Notes under the pieces: model-generated
Database searches by the model: none
The model's input: only the letters and a program-made list of their open reading frames with translations
What the model was told of the DNA's origin: nothing
Shown here: positions 36,701 to 42,040 of the stretch, piece by piece
How positions within the stretch are numbered: the stretch's first letter is position 1
Layout: the number at the start of each line of letters is the position of its first letter
Source: Kryptolebias marmoratus
Taxonomy: Eukaryota; Chordata; Actinopteri; Cyprinodontiformes; Rivulidae
Assembly: GCF_001649575.2 (NCBI RefSeq)
Contig: NC_051444.1
Coordinates: forward strand, 19,127,187-19,191,186
Direction of reading: 5' to 3'
Length of the DNA: 64,000 nt
Program-made: the position numbers and the translations under genes

Positions 36701-36795
36701 TCAGCTGGTGCCACTTGGTTCCCCAACATGGTGTTTGTAACCATAAGTTCTATGGGCAGCAGTGCTGTAAGTCCTGCTCCAGCAGGAAACCATAG
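3457..36795 (+). CDS. adamts18: ADAMTS18-like secreted metalloprotease, 21 exons, 5' end outside window
   Basis: Joining 21 GT-AG exons gives 3,237 nt in one open frame (1,078 residues plus TAG). Domain order in visible numbering: prodomain 1-117 with cysteine switch C82 and furin site RTKR 114-117; metalloprotease from 118 with HESGHNFGMIHD 271-282 and Met-turn M296; disintegrin-like about 345-425; TSP1-1 about 426-480; cysteine-rich to about 597; spacer about 598-700; five further TSP1 repeats about 705-1017; PLAC 1044-1073. This is the ADAMTS16/18 architecture. Recalled human ADAMTS18 fits better than ADAMTS16 in the metalloprotease, cysteine-rich, spacer and PLAC parts. The family is secreted, activated by furin and acts in extracellular matrix; human ADAMTS18 is linked to eye disease, and its substrate is poorly known. 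Human ADAMTS18 is about 1,221 residues, so the signal peptide and N-terminal prodomain lie upstream. No frameshift or missing catalytic residue is seen. The remaining doubt is 18 versus 16 or a teleost duplicate. Confidence 0.93.
3719..4829 (+). other. Intron, 1.1 kb
   Basis: No coding signal. Around 4528-4600 there is a decayed repeat tail of the type (..GACCCTG..GGATAA..TTCAGAAAA..) common in fish genomes. An A-rich tract (4725-4745) precedes the C/T-rich branch region. Confidence 0.6.
4528..4600 (+). repeat. Decayed fish interspersed-repeat tail
   Basis: Contains GACCCTG followed by AGGATAAAGCAAGTTCAGAAAA, a diverged form of a motif that also occurs at 6990-7095 and 36391-36510. In fish genomes this sequence commonly ends in TGGATGG repeats and is probably a retroelement 3' tail. 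The family name is uncertain. Confidence 0.45.
4830..5044 (+). CDS. adamts18: adamts18 exon: furin site and start of metalloprotease
   Basis: Acceptor CCTAG at 4829, donor GTGAGG at 5045, phase 1 in, phase 0 out. Encodes residues 88-159. The basic motif RTKR (114-117) matches the furin consensus R-X-K/R-R and should be the activation cleavage, leaving a mature enzyme starting at S118. The catalytic domain opens with [14 protein letters not shown], the usual first beta-strand region of ADAMTS enzymes. N148-V-T is a glycosylation sequon. Confidence 0.95.
5045..6335 (+). other. Intron, 1.3 kb
   Basis: Contains short CA tracts (5100-5114, 5444-5457), an unresolved base at 5443 between a C run and a CA run, an A/CAAA-rich tract near 5575-5600 and a dispersed-repeat copy at 5765-6060. 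No exon recognised. Confidence 0.65.
5765..6060 (+). repeat. Dispersed repeat family A, copy 1
   Basis: Shares an ordered set of blocks with 12515-12780 and 32365-32590 on the same strand: a GTTGGGGAAGACT-like start, CTGAGTTATAG, GCTGAGGT, ATTACTTTCTGGGAGTTTCA, then GATATATTTTGCTAACAGAC followed by an AGACA-rich end. This is a common non-coding repeat type in teleost genomes. No coding capacity is seen. Confidence 0.65.
6336..6419 (+). CDS. adamts18: adamts18 exon: metalloprotease core
   Basis: Acceptor TTTGCAG at 6335 and donor GTGAGT at 6420, phase 0 on both sides. Encodes residues 160-187, including [17 protein letters not shown] and a leucine-rich strand ending EQDP. This corresponds to the second beta-strand/helix region of the catalytic domain and is very close to mammalian ADAMTS18. 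Confidence 0.94.
6530..6689 (+). CDS. adamts18: adamts18 exon: metalloprotease core
   Basis: Acceptor TTCCAG at 6529 and donor GTAGGA at 6690, phase 0 in, phase 1 out; the preceding intron is only 110 bp. Encodes residues 188-240 and one base of G241. Contains [16 protein letters not shown] and [20 protein letters not shown], the conserved strands and cysteines before the active site. Confidence 0.95.
6690..7382 (+). other. Intron, 0.7 kb
   Basis: Contains a decayed repeat at 6990-7095 of the same type as 4528-4600 and 36391-36510, and a G run near 6852. It ends in a C/T-rich tract and CCCGGCAG. Confidence 0.65.
6990..7095 (+). repeat. Fish interspersed-repeat tail with GGATG end
   Basis: The clearest of three such copies in the window: a GTGCAGG.TGTTCTCCGCCTCTC-like head, then CCCGCGACCCTGAACAGGAT and a terminal ATGGGTGGATG. 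It is likely the 3' end of a truncated non-LTR retroelement, but I cannot fix the family. Confidence 0.55.
7383..7488 (+). CDS. adamts18: adamts18 exon: first half of zinc-binding site
   Basis: Acceptor GGCAG at 7382 and donor GTATGT at 7489, phase 1 in, phase 2 out. Encodes residues 241-275 plus two bases of N276. It reads [20 protein letters not shown] and then TIAHESGH. H271, E272 and H275 are the first two zinc ligands and the catalytic base of HExxHxxGxxHD. The active-site motif is split by the following intron. Confidence 0.96.
7489..8145 (+). other. Intron, 0.66 kb
   Basis: AT-rich, with A-rich tracts around 7950-7975. No repeat or coding feature recognised. Confidence 0.6.
8146..8283 (+). 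CDS. adamts18: adamts18 exon: second half of zinc site and Met-turn
   Basis: Acceptor TTTTTTCAG at 8145 and donor GTAGGC at 8284, phase 2 in, phase 2 out. Encodes residues 276-321 plus two bases of G322. It completes the motif with FGMIHD: third zinc ligand H281 and the aspartate D282 typical of ADAMs/ADAMTSs. NIMSPT contains the Met-turn M296. GNNGVFSWS is characteristic of the 16/18 subgroup. Confidence 0.96.
8376..8529 (+). CDS. adamts18: adamts18 exon: end of metalloprotease, start of disintegrin-like
   Basis: The acceptor is ATTCACCAG at 8375; this choice, not the ACAGCCCAG ten bases further on, keeps the frame and gives G322[13 protein letters not shown]. The donor GTTGTA at 8530 is weaker than the others. 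Phase 2 in, phase 0 out. Encodes residues 323-373, including [16 protein letters not shown], the conserved entry to the disintegrin-like module. The intron before it is only 92 bp. Confidence 0.92.
8530..9751 (+). other. Intron, 1.2 kb
   Basis: No coding exon or repeat recognised. Short open frames near 9290-9550 have low-complexity composition and no family resemblance. Confidence 0.6.
9752..9847 (+). CDS. adamts18: adamts18 exon: disintegrin-like module
   Basis: Acceptor TTGGACAG at 9751 and donor GTGAGC at 9848, phase 0 on both sides, 32 codons (374-405). Encodes [20 protein letters not shown] then [12 protein letters not shown]. The four cysteines and the [12 protein letters not shown] block are near-invariant in ADAMTS16/18. 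Confidence 0.96.
9848..10341 (+). other. Intron, 0.5 kb
   Basis: No repeat or regulatory element recognised. It ends in a long T/C tract and TTTTAG. Confidence 0.6.
10342..10490 (+). CDS. adamts18: adamts18 exon: end of disintegrin-like, TSP1-1
   Basis: Acceptor CATTTTAG at 10341 and donor GTATAC at 10491, phase 0 in, phase 2 out. Encodes residues 406-454 plus two bases of R455. [16 protein letters not shown] closes the disintegrin-like module. WSAWSQWS gives the tryptophan ladder W427/W430/W433 (a C-mannosylation motif), followed by CSRTCGGG, which fits the O-fucosylation consensus C-X-X-S/T-C-G at T439. Confidence 0.95.
12515..12780 (+). repeat. Dispersed repeat family A, copy 2
   Basis: Same ordered blocks as 5765-6060: GTTAGGGGTGACTGTCAGC start, TTGACTGAGTTATAGAC, GCTGAGGTAGCTGTG, TGATTACTTTCTGAGAGTTTC, GATATTTTGCTAACAGGCAG and an AGACAAACAAACA-like end. 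Non-coding, plus orientation. Confidence 0.65.
14875..14902 (+). repeat. (CA)n microsatellite
   Basis: Near-perfect CA dinucleotide run with one interruption (CAAACA). Confidence 0.9.
16035..16207 (+). CDS. adamts18: adamts18 exon: end of TSP1-1, start of cysteine-rich domain
   Basis: Acceptor TTCCACTCAG at 16034 and donor GTAAGG at 16208, phase 2 in, phase 1 out. Encodes residues 455-512 plus one base of D513. Six cysteines include LCNTRPCP, ending the first TSP1 repeat. [15 protein letters not shown] and YYKWKPYT are the conserved start of the ADAMTS cysteine-rich domain and match ADAMTS18 wording. Confidence 0.95.
16208..16967 (+). other. Intron, 0.76 kb
   Basis: No repeat or exon recognised apart from a CAAACAAACAAA tract near 16768-16782. 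Confidence 0.6.
16968..17098 (+). CDS. adamts18: adamts18 exon: cysteine-rich domain
   Basis: Acceptor CTGTGCAG at 16967 and donor GTATAT at 17099, phase 1 in, phase 0 out. Encodes residues 513-556. It reads [18 protein letters not shown], then KVKDGTSC and VCIDGVCE. The FFFAMS stretch is as in recalled ADAMTS18, against FFFSLS in ADAMTS16. Confidence 0.96.
17318..17441 (+). CDS. adamts18: adamts18 exon: cysteine-rich domain to spacer
   Basis: Acceptor TATGTTTAG at 17317 and donor GTGAGT at 17442, phase 0 in, phase 1 out. Encodes residues 557-597 plus one base of E598. Contains [20 protein letters not shown] and [10 protein letters not shown], with an N-S-T sequon. GCD.ILGS and [11 protein letters not shown] mark the end of the cysteine-rich domain in the family. 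Confidence 0.95.
17710..17954 (+). CDS. adamts18: adamts18 exon: spacer domain
   Basis: Acceptor TTTTTCACAG at 17709 and donor GTAAGC at 17955, phase 1 in, phase 0 out. At 245 nt it is the second largest visible exon and encodes residues 598-679. It has no cysteines, as expected of the spacer. Recognisable blocks are [31 protein letters not shown] and the closing [10 protein letters not shown], which holds an N-E-T sequon. The spacer usually mediates matrix and substrate contacts in ADAMTS enzymes. Confidence 0.96.
17955..22266 (+). other. Intron, 4.3 kb
   Basis: No exon or identifiable transposon. The sequence is mostly AT-rich and single-copy in appearance, with poly-T runs and a purine-rich patch near 20190-20220. 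Part of it may be regulatory, but nothing specific can be supported. Confidence 0.6.
22267..22387 (+). CDS. adamts18: adamts18 exon: end of spacer, start of TSP1-2
   Basis: Acceptor GGCTGACAG at 22266 and donor GTGAGA at 22388, phase 0 in, phase 1 out. Encodes residues 680-719 plus one base of G720. [18 protein letters not shown] ends the spacer, and [17 protein letters not shown] begins the second TSP1 repeat. The linker between them (SERKPE) is shorter than the corresponding human region. Confidence 0.94.
22388..23540 (+). other. Intron, 1.15 kb
   Basis: AT-rich, with a TA/GATA tract (23020-23050) and a T run (23280-23300). No exon or named repeat. Confidence 0.6.
23541..23667 (+). CDS. 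adamts18: adamts18 exon: TSP1-2
   Basis: Acceptor TCCCCATTAG at 23540 and donor GTAAGT at 23668, phase 1 in, phase 2 out. Encodes residues 720-761 plus two bases of Y762. [30 protein letters not shown] and CNIQPCPA match the ADAMTS18 second repeat closely, including the N-S-S sequon. Confidence 0.95.
23961..24034 (+). repeat. GAGGACACACACA minisatellite
   Basis: About five tandem units of GAGGACACACACA(CA)n, 13-17 bp each, differing only in the number of CA steps. It follows a C run and an unresolved base at 23957. Confidence 0.9.
24693..24722 (+). repeat. (TA)n microsatellite
   Basis: About 15 perfect TA units. Confidence 0.95.
28170..28374 (+). CDS. adamts18: adamts18 exon: TSP1-3 and start of TSP1-4
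   Basis: Acceptor CCCACAACAG at 28169 and donor GTGGGT at 28375, phase 2 in, phase 0 out. Encodes residues 762-830. [19 protein letters not shown] contains an O-fucosylation consensus (CSRSCG). The exon ends with [12 protein letters not shown], the tryptophan ladder of the next repeat; splitting TSP1 repeats just before the CSxxCG motif recurs at the next two repeats. Confidence 0.95.
28375..30178 (+). other. Intron, 1.8 kb
   Basis: No exon. The segment 29300-29780 is less AT-rich than its surroundings and contains a GT tract (29639-29651), but no recognisable product. Confidence 0.6.
30179..30373 (+). CDS. adamts18: adamts18 exon: TSP1-4 and start of TSP1-5
   Basis: Acceptor GCCTCTCAG at 30178 and donor GTAAGC at 30374, phase 0 on both sides, 65 codons (831-895). 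Starts [16 protein letters not shown] (an ADAMTS18-like opening) and ends [11 protein letters not shown]. The loop [16 protein letters not shown] equals the recalled ADAMTS16 loop in length and is longer than that of human ADAMTS18. A 173-codon open frame on the opposite strand is a shadow of this exon and its intron. Confidence 0.94.
32365..32590 (+). repeat. Dispersed repeat family A, copy 3 (diverged)
   Basis: Blocks in the same order as copies 1 and 2: GAGTTAGGGATAAGTCTCAG, GTCTGAGTTACAT, TAATGATTTCTTTCAGGGAA, TTTAATAAAATCTATCCAG and GATAGTTTGCTAACAGACAG. More diverged than the other two. Confidence 0.55.
32765..32955 (+). repeat. Related dispersed repeat, partial
   Basis: Begins AGAAGCACTCAGAGAGCAAA and CTCTGCTAAGGCCATA, then TGGACCCAAATCACCACCAA, and ends near AATCAAAATCTGTTCAGTAG. 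The last block resembles the central part of family A, so it may be another part of the same element. Confidence 0.5.
33388..33458 (+). CDS. adamts18: adamts18 exon: TSP1-5, first part
   Basis: Acceptor CTGTTTTAG at 33387 and donor GTATGT at 33459, phase 0 in, phase 2 out. A 71-nt exon encoding residues 896-918 plus two bases of G919: [16 protein letters not shown] then GERDTRG. It has an O-fucosylation consensus. The following 179-bp intron begins with the same GGTATGTG context that begins the next exon. Confidence 0.9.
33638..33803 (+). CDS. adamts18: adamts18 exon: end of TSP1-5, start of TSP1-6
   Basis: Acceptor CTCACACAG at 33637 and donor GTACAT at 33804, phase 2 in, phase 0 out. Encodes residues 919-974. 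[20 protein letters not shown] and [12 protein letters not shown] finish repeat five, matching the human RRCRNI...LDLEETCNRRACP region in layout. GWYASPWQQ opens repeat six. Confidence 0.92.
33804..35530 (+). other. Intron, 1.7 kb
   Basis: Contains a candidate 589-bp inverted-repeat element (34152-34740), which makes up a third of the intron, and T-runs near 34210-34260. No exon. Confidence 0.6.
34152..34740. mobile_element. Candidate short non-autonomous DNA transposon with imperfect terminal inverted repeats
   Basis: The left end TAGGGTTGGGCAATTG and the reverse complement of the right end TAAGTTTGGGCGATTA agree at 12 of 16 positions. Weaker inverted similarity continues inward (CAGTCATCAGCCATTGG against CACTGATAACATTGG). 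The interior has no transposase frame. The GGGTTGGGC(A/G)AT end is common among small fish elements. The bordering TA could be target-site duplication, but this is not certain. Confidence 0.45.
35531..35729 (+). CDS. adamts18: adamts18 exon: TSP1-6 and linker to PLAC
   Basis: Acceptor TGACGCTTAG at 35530 and donor GTGAAG at 35730, phase 0 in, phase 1 out. Encodes residues 975-1040 plus one base of D1041. [16 protein letters not shown] and QGRPAAGC, then ACNTHFC, complete the last TSP1 repeat. After C1017 comes a 26-residue Ala/Pro/Ser/Arg-rich linker (1018-1043) before the first PLAC cysteine, clearly longer than the recalled mammalian linker. Confidence 0.92.
35730..36679 (+). other. Intron, 0.95 kb
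   Basis: AT-rich. Contains a decayed repeat tail at 36391-36510. No coding signal. Confidence 0.6.
36391..36510 (+). repeat. Fish interspersed-repeat tail, decayed
   Basis: CTCTGCAATGGACTAGCGAT, then GGATGTACCCCACCTTTCAC and CATTGACTGCTAT, CCCTGTGACTCTGAACATGA, ending GATAGATG. Same type and orientation as 4528-4600 and 6990-7095 but with a longer head. Probably the 3' end of a truncated retroelement. Confidence 0.55.
36680..36795 (+). CDS. adamts18: adamts18 last coding exon: PLAC domain and stop
   Basis: Acceptor TTTCTCTGTAG at 36679, phase 1 in, ending in TAG at 36793-36795. Encodes residues 1041-1078. The six cysteines C1044, C1051, C1060, C1069, C1070 and C1073 have PLAC spacing. Within it, [17 protein letters not shown] agrees with human ADAMTS18 and differs from the recalled ADAMTS16 (CYLVPQHGMC). 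The tail SSRKP ends the protein. Confidence 0.96.
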
Positions 36796-38330
36796 AGCCG
36801 TGACACCTCTGAGTCTGCGGCGTGTGGCTTCTGAAGGAAACACAGCCACAGGTTGCTCAACACACACACACAGAACTGCGTCCGAGAATGTGTGTTTTCC
36901 TCCTGGAGTACTTGACCGTTGCGTTTTGTGAAGAAGTAAAAGAAAGAATGCGTGGACTCTGTTGAAGAGAACGGTGTGGCTGCTGACGTCCCTCTGCGAA
37001 GGCGGTGTCACCAAGTCCCTGATTGCATTTAAACTTGAGAAACAGTAAAAACCCCCATCTGAAGACGTTGTTGATGTAATATATATGTATTGTCATTTTG
37101 ATGAGTTTTTTCCTTTTGAAACCTCTGAACCTAGAAAGCCATCATAAGAACAAAAAAAAAGACTTAGTGCTTAGCTTCTTTATATGTTGTACATTTAAAG
37201 GCATCTGGTTTGACATGCCTTTTTTAAGTTATTATGGGTCGAGATATCTGATTTGACATTTTGTTCGGGCATGCAGTGAACCAGTCACATGGTTTTTCTG
37301 TGTGCTGCAGGTTTGTGCCAGACACCTTTGGATCCATGTGATGAGATTTTAGATGAGGTGTTAGTAATCAGCAATCAGCACTTCTCTTTCACACAATATC
37401 TGCTTTCCCTGTTTGTTACTGCTGACTTGCAATAGAACACTTTTTCCCTGTGCATCCCATTCATGAGAATGCAGCGTAAACATGCCTATCTGTGTGGGCA
37501 AAAACATTTTATTCAGCTGTGCTGTAATGGTTGTCTTTATCTGTCCTGTATCACTATGGTAAATAACTTGACCATCTTTCTGTCTTTCTTTTCTTCCCTG
37601 CATTCTCTCTATCGATTGCAGGCAAAATGAGGTGAATAATGAGCGAGGCTATCTGCAGGCCTTGGGGAGAGGAGAGGAGGGTGAAGAGGGAGAGAAGAGG
37701 ATGATTGCTGGGAGAGCGTGGGTGCAGTATAGATAGCAAGTGCTTGTTAAGAGAAAACAATGTAGGTTGTGTTCTCCACAGAAGTCTGGTCAAAATGTAG
37801 AGCAGGTGGAGCTCGAGATAAGAGATGGCACACTCACAGTCAGTTTGATGTTCACGAAACGTAAAAAAAAAAAACGGTTTGAAGGCTTCACTCCACGCTT
37901 GGACGCAGACGTGCGTTCTGCAAGCTGGTTACAAAAACAAAAGCACAGATAATTTTGTGCAGAGCATACATCACGTTTTAAACCCCTCTCACTACCACTG
38001 GCTTGGAGTCTGCCAAGCTTTTGGGTGGCTGTATTTCAATTTGACACACTCGCAACATTAAAAATTGCTGCTGAAAGAAGATGCATAGAATTCAGTTTGG
38101 GATACTTAATAAGGCTGAGGTTCTGTTTTTTAAACAGTATAAAATACATTTTAAGACAGTTTTTCTACAGATACAAAATATTAATGCAATATGTAATCAA
38201 AATTAAGTAAAACACACCAGGTAATGTTAAAATGTTATATAATATGATTCACATTAAATAGATAGGTACTGCTGACAAATTAAAGTGGTAAAATGACGCC
38301 TAAATAAAAGGCCATGTTCTGCTTTTGGGG
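36796..38330 (+). other. adamts18: Probable adamts18 3' UTR
   Basis: No AATAAA occurs between the stop codon and 38303. A 3' UTR of about 1.5 kb is therefore the simplest reading, although a variant signal such as ATTAAA (38253) could end it slightly earlier. The region has no coding capacity and includes short CA (36861-36872) and A-run (37863-37874) tracts. Confidence 0.4.
38303..38308 (+). terminator. adamts18: Candidate polyadenylation signal AATAAA
   Basis: First canonical AATAAA after the adamts18 stop, about 1.5 kb downstream and followed within 30 bases by a T/G-rich stretch. ATTAAA at 38253 is an alternative. Confidence 0.35.
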
Positions 38331-39114
38331 ATACTTACTGCCACAGTTTGAGTCCATTTGGTCTCCTTGTGTGAATGATCATTACAAATGAGTTCAAACT
38401 TGTTCACTATTATCCAACAATTACACAAGTTTCACTTATTGTACGACAATGTTCTGATCTTTTAATGACTGAATGGGCGAATGGGCTGATTAGTGTGCAG
38501 CTCAAATTAAAGCCTAATGAGTCACCAGATTTCAGCTGGAACCAATGAGTACAACCACTAGACAGCGCTTTACATTCTCATCATCAAAAGTCCAAATCAC
38601 CTTGAACCAATGAGGTTTGGGCCTTACAGGATCACTATCAGAACCCAAGGAATTTGGAAGAATTAGAAGTATGATACATGTGATAAGTCATAGGAATGAA
38701 GATCCAAGGTTTCCCAGCTTCTAACAGACGACCCAACTGATTGGGGGACATAAGGTAAACCTCTTCAATAAACATTTTTTACTGGTGGTCCTTTGCTTCA
38801 TTCAAAAATAAAATAAAGAAAGAAATTTTTGCTCAGGTTTCATTCTGGTTTTAAAAGTAATTTTACAAAAATTTCTAAATGCAGCTGCAACTTTTCTGTG
38901 TAGCGTTTGCATGATCTCCCCAAGCATATGTGGGGTTAGGGTTAGCCCTAAAAACCCAAATTTGGTGATAAACAGGACATTCATTTGAGTCTGTGTAGTG
39001 AGTTTTAGTTTTATGGTAAAAAATATGCCAAATTGACTGGAGGTTATACGTATACAGAAAGAAACATAAATATTACACAACCTTTAAAGACAAACGTTTA
39101 ATTGAAAAATCTGC

Positions 39115-39290
39115 TCGGCCCAACTCAGCTCAACTCAATCTTTATTCACGTGGTATGTTTAAAAACAACATATGTTGACCAAAGTGTCAAACAGTTAAAA
39201 TAGTAAATACATAACTACAGCAGTATGCAAAATAATATTAATAATGTGCAAAAAAAAAAAAAAAGAAAAAATTATAAAACTGACTGTAAG
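39115..39290 (+). repeat. Dispersed fish repeat (CAACTCAATCTTTATT type)
   Basis: Starts CAACTCAGCTCAACTCAATC then TTTATTCACGTGGTATGTTT, AAAAACAACATATGTTGACC, AAAGTGTCAAACAG, and ends in an A-rich tract. This order is typical of an abundant teleost interspersed repeat, though I cannot assign a family name. Confidence 0.5.
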
Positions 39291-41833
39291 AATAAATAAA
39301 AGTGCAATGCAGAAATCCCACTCAACCTGAATTAAAAGAAGAAAAAGCGCATCTTTAAAGAAGATGTAAAAATATCTAGGGTATGTGCAGATCTAATGTT
39401 CAGAGTTTAGGGGATTGGTCAGCTTTGGACTCCATCCTTGCTTTGGGGATCTTAGCTGCATTACTGCCCTCCTGGTAACTTAAGAAATTTGATAACTTTT
39501 AGCCCCTTCTCACTGAAACTTTTATAACAAGAAGCATGCTGAGACTTATGCTTACCAAACAGTGTTTTTCCTATCAGTGATTATGCCACCCTTTCTTGCT
39601 CGGCAGGAGCTGCGATTGCTCTTTAATCAAACCGTCTGCATGAATCATGGAGCCTGGAATCCTCACGTTGTCTCGGCTGCACGCTGTTTATTGGCATGCT
39701 GTGACCCAGACACCACAAGCTGGGGCCCGTGCACAAATATGACAGTTCCACCAACATCCGTACATTTGGAGTGTTTACTGAGCATCGAGCTGATTTTAAA
39801 GGTGCACCACTTAGAAGCTTTTCTGATGTGCGTCTGCATGCATGTTTTACACCCTTTCCCAAAAGCATGCCAGTATTTGGTGTATTGATTTTACAAGCTG
39901 TCTTAAATCCAGATATGGAGTGTTAACACATATGTACTGTATGTCAAGTCCAATTTTGCTACCTTTCAGTGGGGTAGCAATTTTTTTACGGCCGATCTGA
40001 TATGAGAATTTCTATTTTTCTCGCATCCTGTTCCAGATGCAGCTCAATTCCCCTCATCGTTATTGGCTTATAATGAAATATTTTGTTTATCTTGGCATGT
40101 GGAGTCACACCAACCAGCTATAATACTGCAGCAGAGATATAAAAGACTAGGATTCAAATAAAGACACAGGAATGGAATATGCTTATTTGGTATCCTCACT
40201 TGCATTTAAATTGTAACCCATGTGCAGGGAAATGTGTCTGCAGAAGAGCAAATATAGATATAAATTATTTCAACTGATGCTGATTAATGGATATTTAATG
40301 GAAAGATATTACTGGTTAAGAATGAGAGGTGTACCAAGTTTAATAAATATTGGTGATTTTATACAATGTCAATTGTCAAAATATTTGGATTATACTGCAC
40401 TGAAACAGGTTAAAGATTTTGGCATTGATTGAATACAGTGGTGACTGGTTACAGGCAAAAAAGAGAGCAATAGTCACAACACAAATTATGTCATTCTTTA
40501 AGAGCTTTGACAAAAACAAGGACTTTTTAATAATGTTGCATTAGTGATACTGATAAAATGTGTATTACCTACAATTACTGAGCATCAGGCCTTTTATTTT
40601 TTAAATCACCAGAAATGTTTGTGAAATGCTGCCATTAAAATATATTCAGCTAAAAGTGAATAAAGGTTAGCTGTTTTTCTGTTGTTTTCTATTTACCTCA
40701 GAAACTGAAACTCAGATCTGGGAATAATGTTCAGACAAACTGTCGGATTTGCCAATTGTGATCAGTGACCAGGCCAATGTATTTCTCTGCATTGTAAGCA
40801 TTCAAACCCTGTAGCAATACTGTTTATTAGTTTTTGGACAGTACTTTGTGTGTGACCAATTTACTGAGATCCAATGCAACAGAGGTAAAAACAAAAACAA
40901 AAACAAAACTATTACTGCAGCTATAAGAATTTTTTATACAAAGTCAGCCATATTGGAATTTGAGGTTGGGGGTTTGTCAGGAACCTTCTACTTTCCAAGT
41001 CAGATTTATATATTTGGGGGCCTTCTGCTTGATTTTTCCAAATTGTAAACTGGAAATTCCAATTTAGGAAATCACAGTTTGACTGTCAATAAGTAGCTAC
41101 CAAGCCTGGAAGCTAATTTTTTAGCTTCCTCATGCTTGGATTAGTCTCTCCAAACTCCACTCGATGAGTTTTATTTTACACCTTATTTAGGATTAAAAAG
41201 AAACCAGCAAGACAATGATAGAAGGAGTTTCAGGCTTTTGTGAGAGACCATTTGGACTCGTAACTAAAAAGGGTCCATCAATCGGTTCCTATTTGTTCCC
41301 AATTCTACAACGTTATTCTAACATTGGTATTCTGCAAATGTCTGTTATCAGTTGAGGGCTAACTCATCATACATGTTTTCAGATCTGCTTTAACTACTTG
41401 TTTTTACACATCTAAAGTCAAAGAAGTACATACGCTAACCACCTTTGGGAAACTGGGTCACAGCACACCAAGGTAAAGTAGATAGCTTGGTCTGTCAACT
41501 CCAAAATAGGCCTGTCTTTCTTAATGCATTCCCTAGCCAGGCTGATCGATGCAGGTATTTCTTTCCTGATTTCAACATGCTCTTCAGGTCTATCCCTCCT
41601 CTTTTTTCCAGTTGGCAAGGCCCCATTCGTTGTCGGTCCAGCTGTAAGTCAGGGCCGGTTGTTATTTCCAGCTTTGACATTCCTCCACTAGCGGTCTGTC
41701 AAGCAGCCTGGCTAAGAATGTCGTTTGTGTGCTCTTGGCGTGCAGTGAACCTTGATAGGACCCTTCACAACTGACAGTCAGCCTAATCACATCTTAACAG
41801 AGTACCATCTCAGTGTCTCTGCATGTATGTGCA

Positions 41834-41853
41834 TGTGTGTGTGTGTGTGTGTG
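41834..41853 (+). repeat. (GT)n microsatellite
   Basis: About 9-10 GT units. Confidence 0.9.
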
Positions 41854-42020
41854 CTTGAATTGAGAGAAAGTGAGAGTGATCTCTCCATTTCTTGCAGGGC
41901 TTACTCTGAGGGCAGTCTTCACAAGTGAGAGCTGTCATATTTTAACGTCACCTCTGCCATAAGTACTTGTGTATCAGACAGAGTTCACTGGGCACGTGCC
42001 CACACACATAAAGATAGCTG

Positions 42021-42040
42021 ACACACACACACACACACAC
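42021..42040 (+). repeat. (CA)n microsatellite
   Basis: Ten AC units. Confidence 0.9.

Noticed and set aside
38934..38946. GGGGTTAGGGTTAG, telomere-like
   Set aside because: Only about two units; too short to be an interstitial telomeric array.
41445..41774. 109-codon plus-strand open frame, overlapped by a minus-strand frame
   Set aside because: No domain or splice-site support. Similar frames are expected by chance in a 64-kb window.
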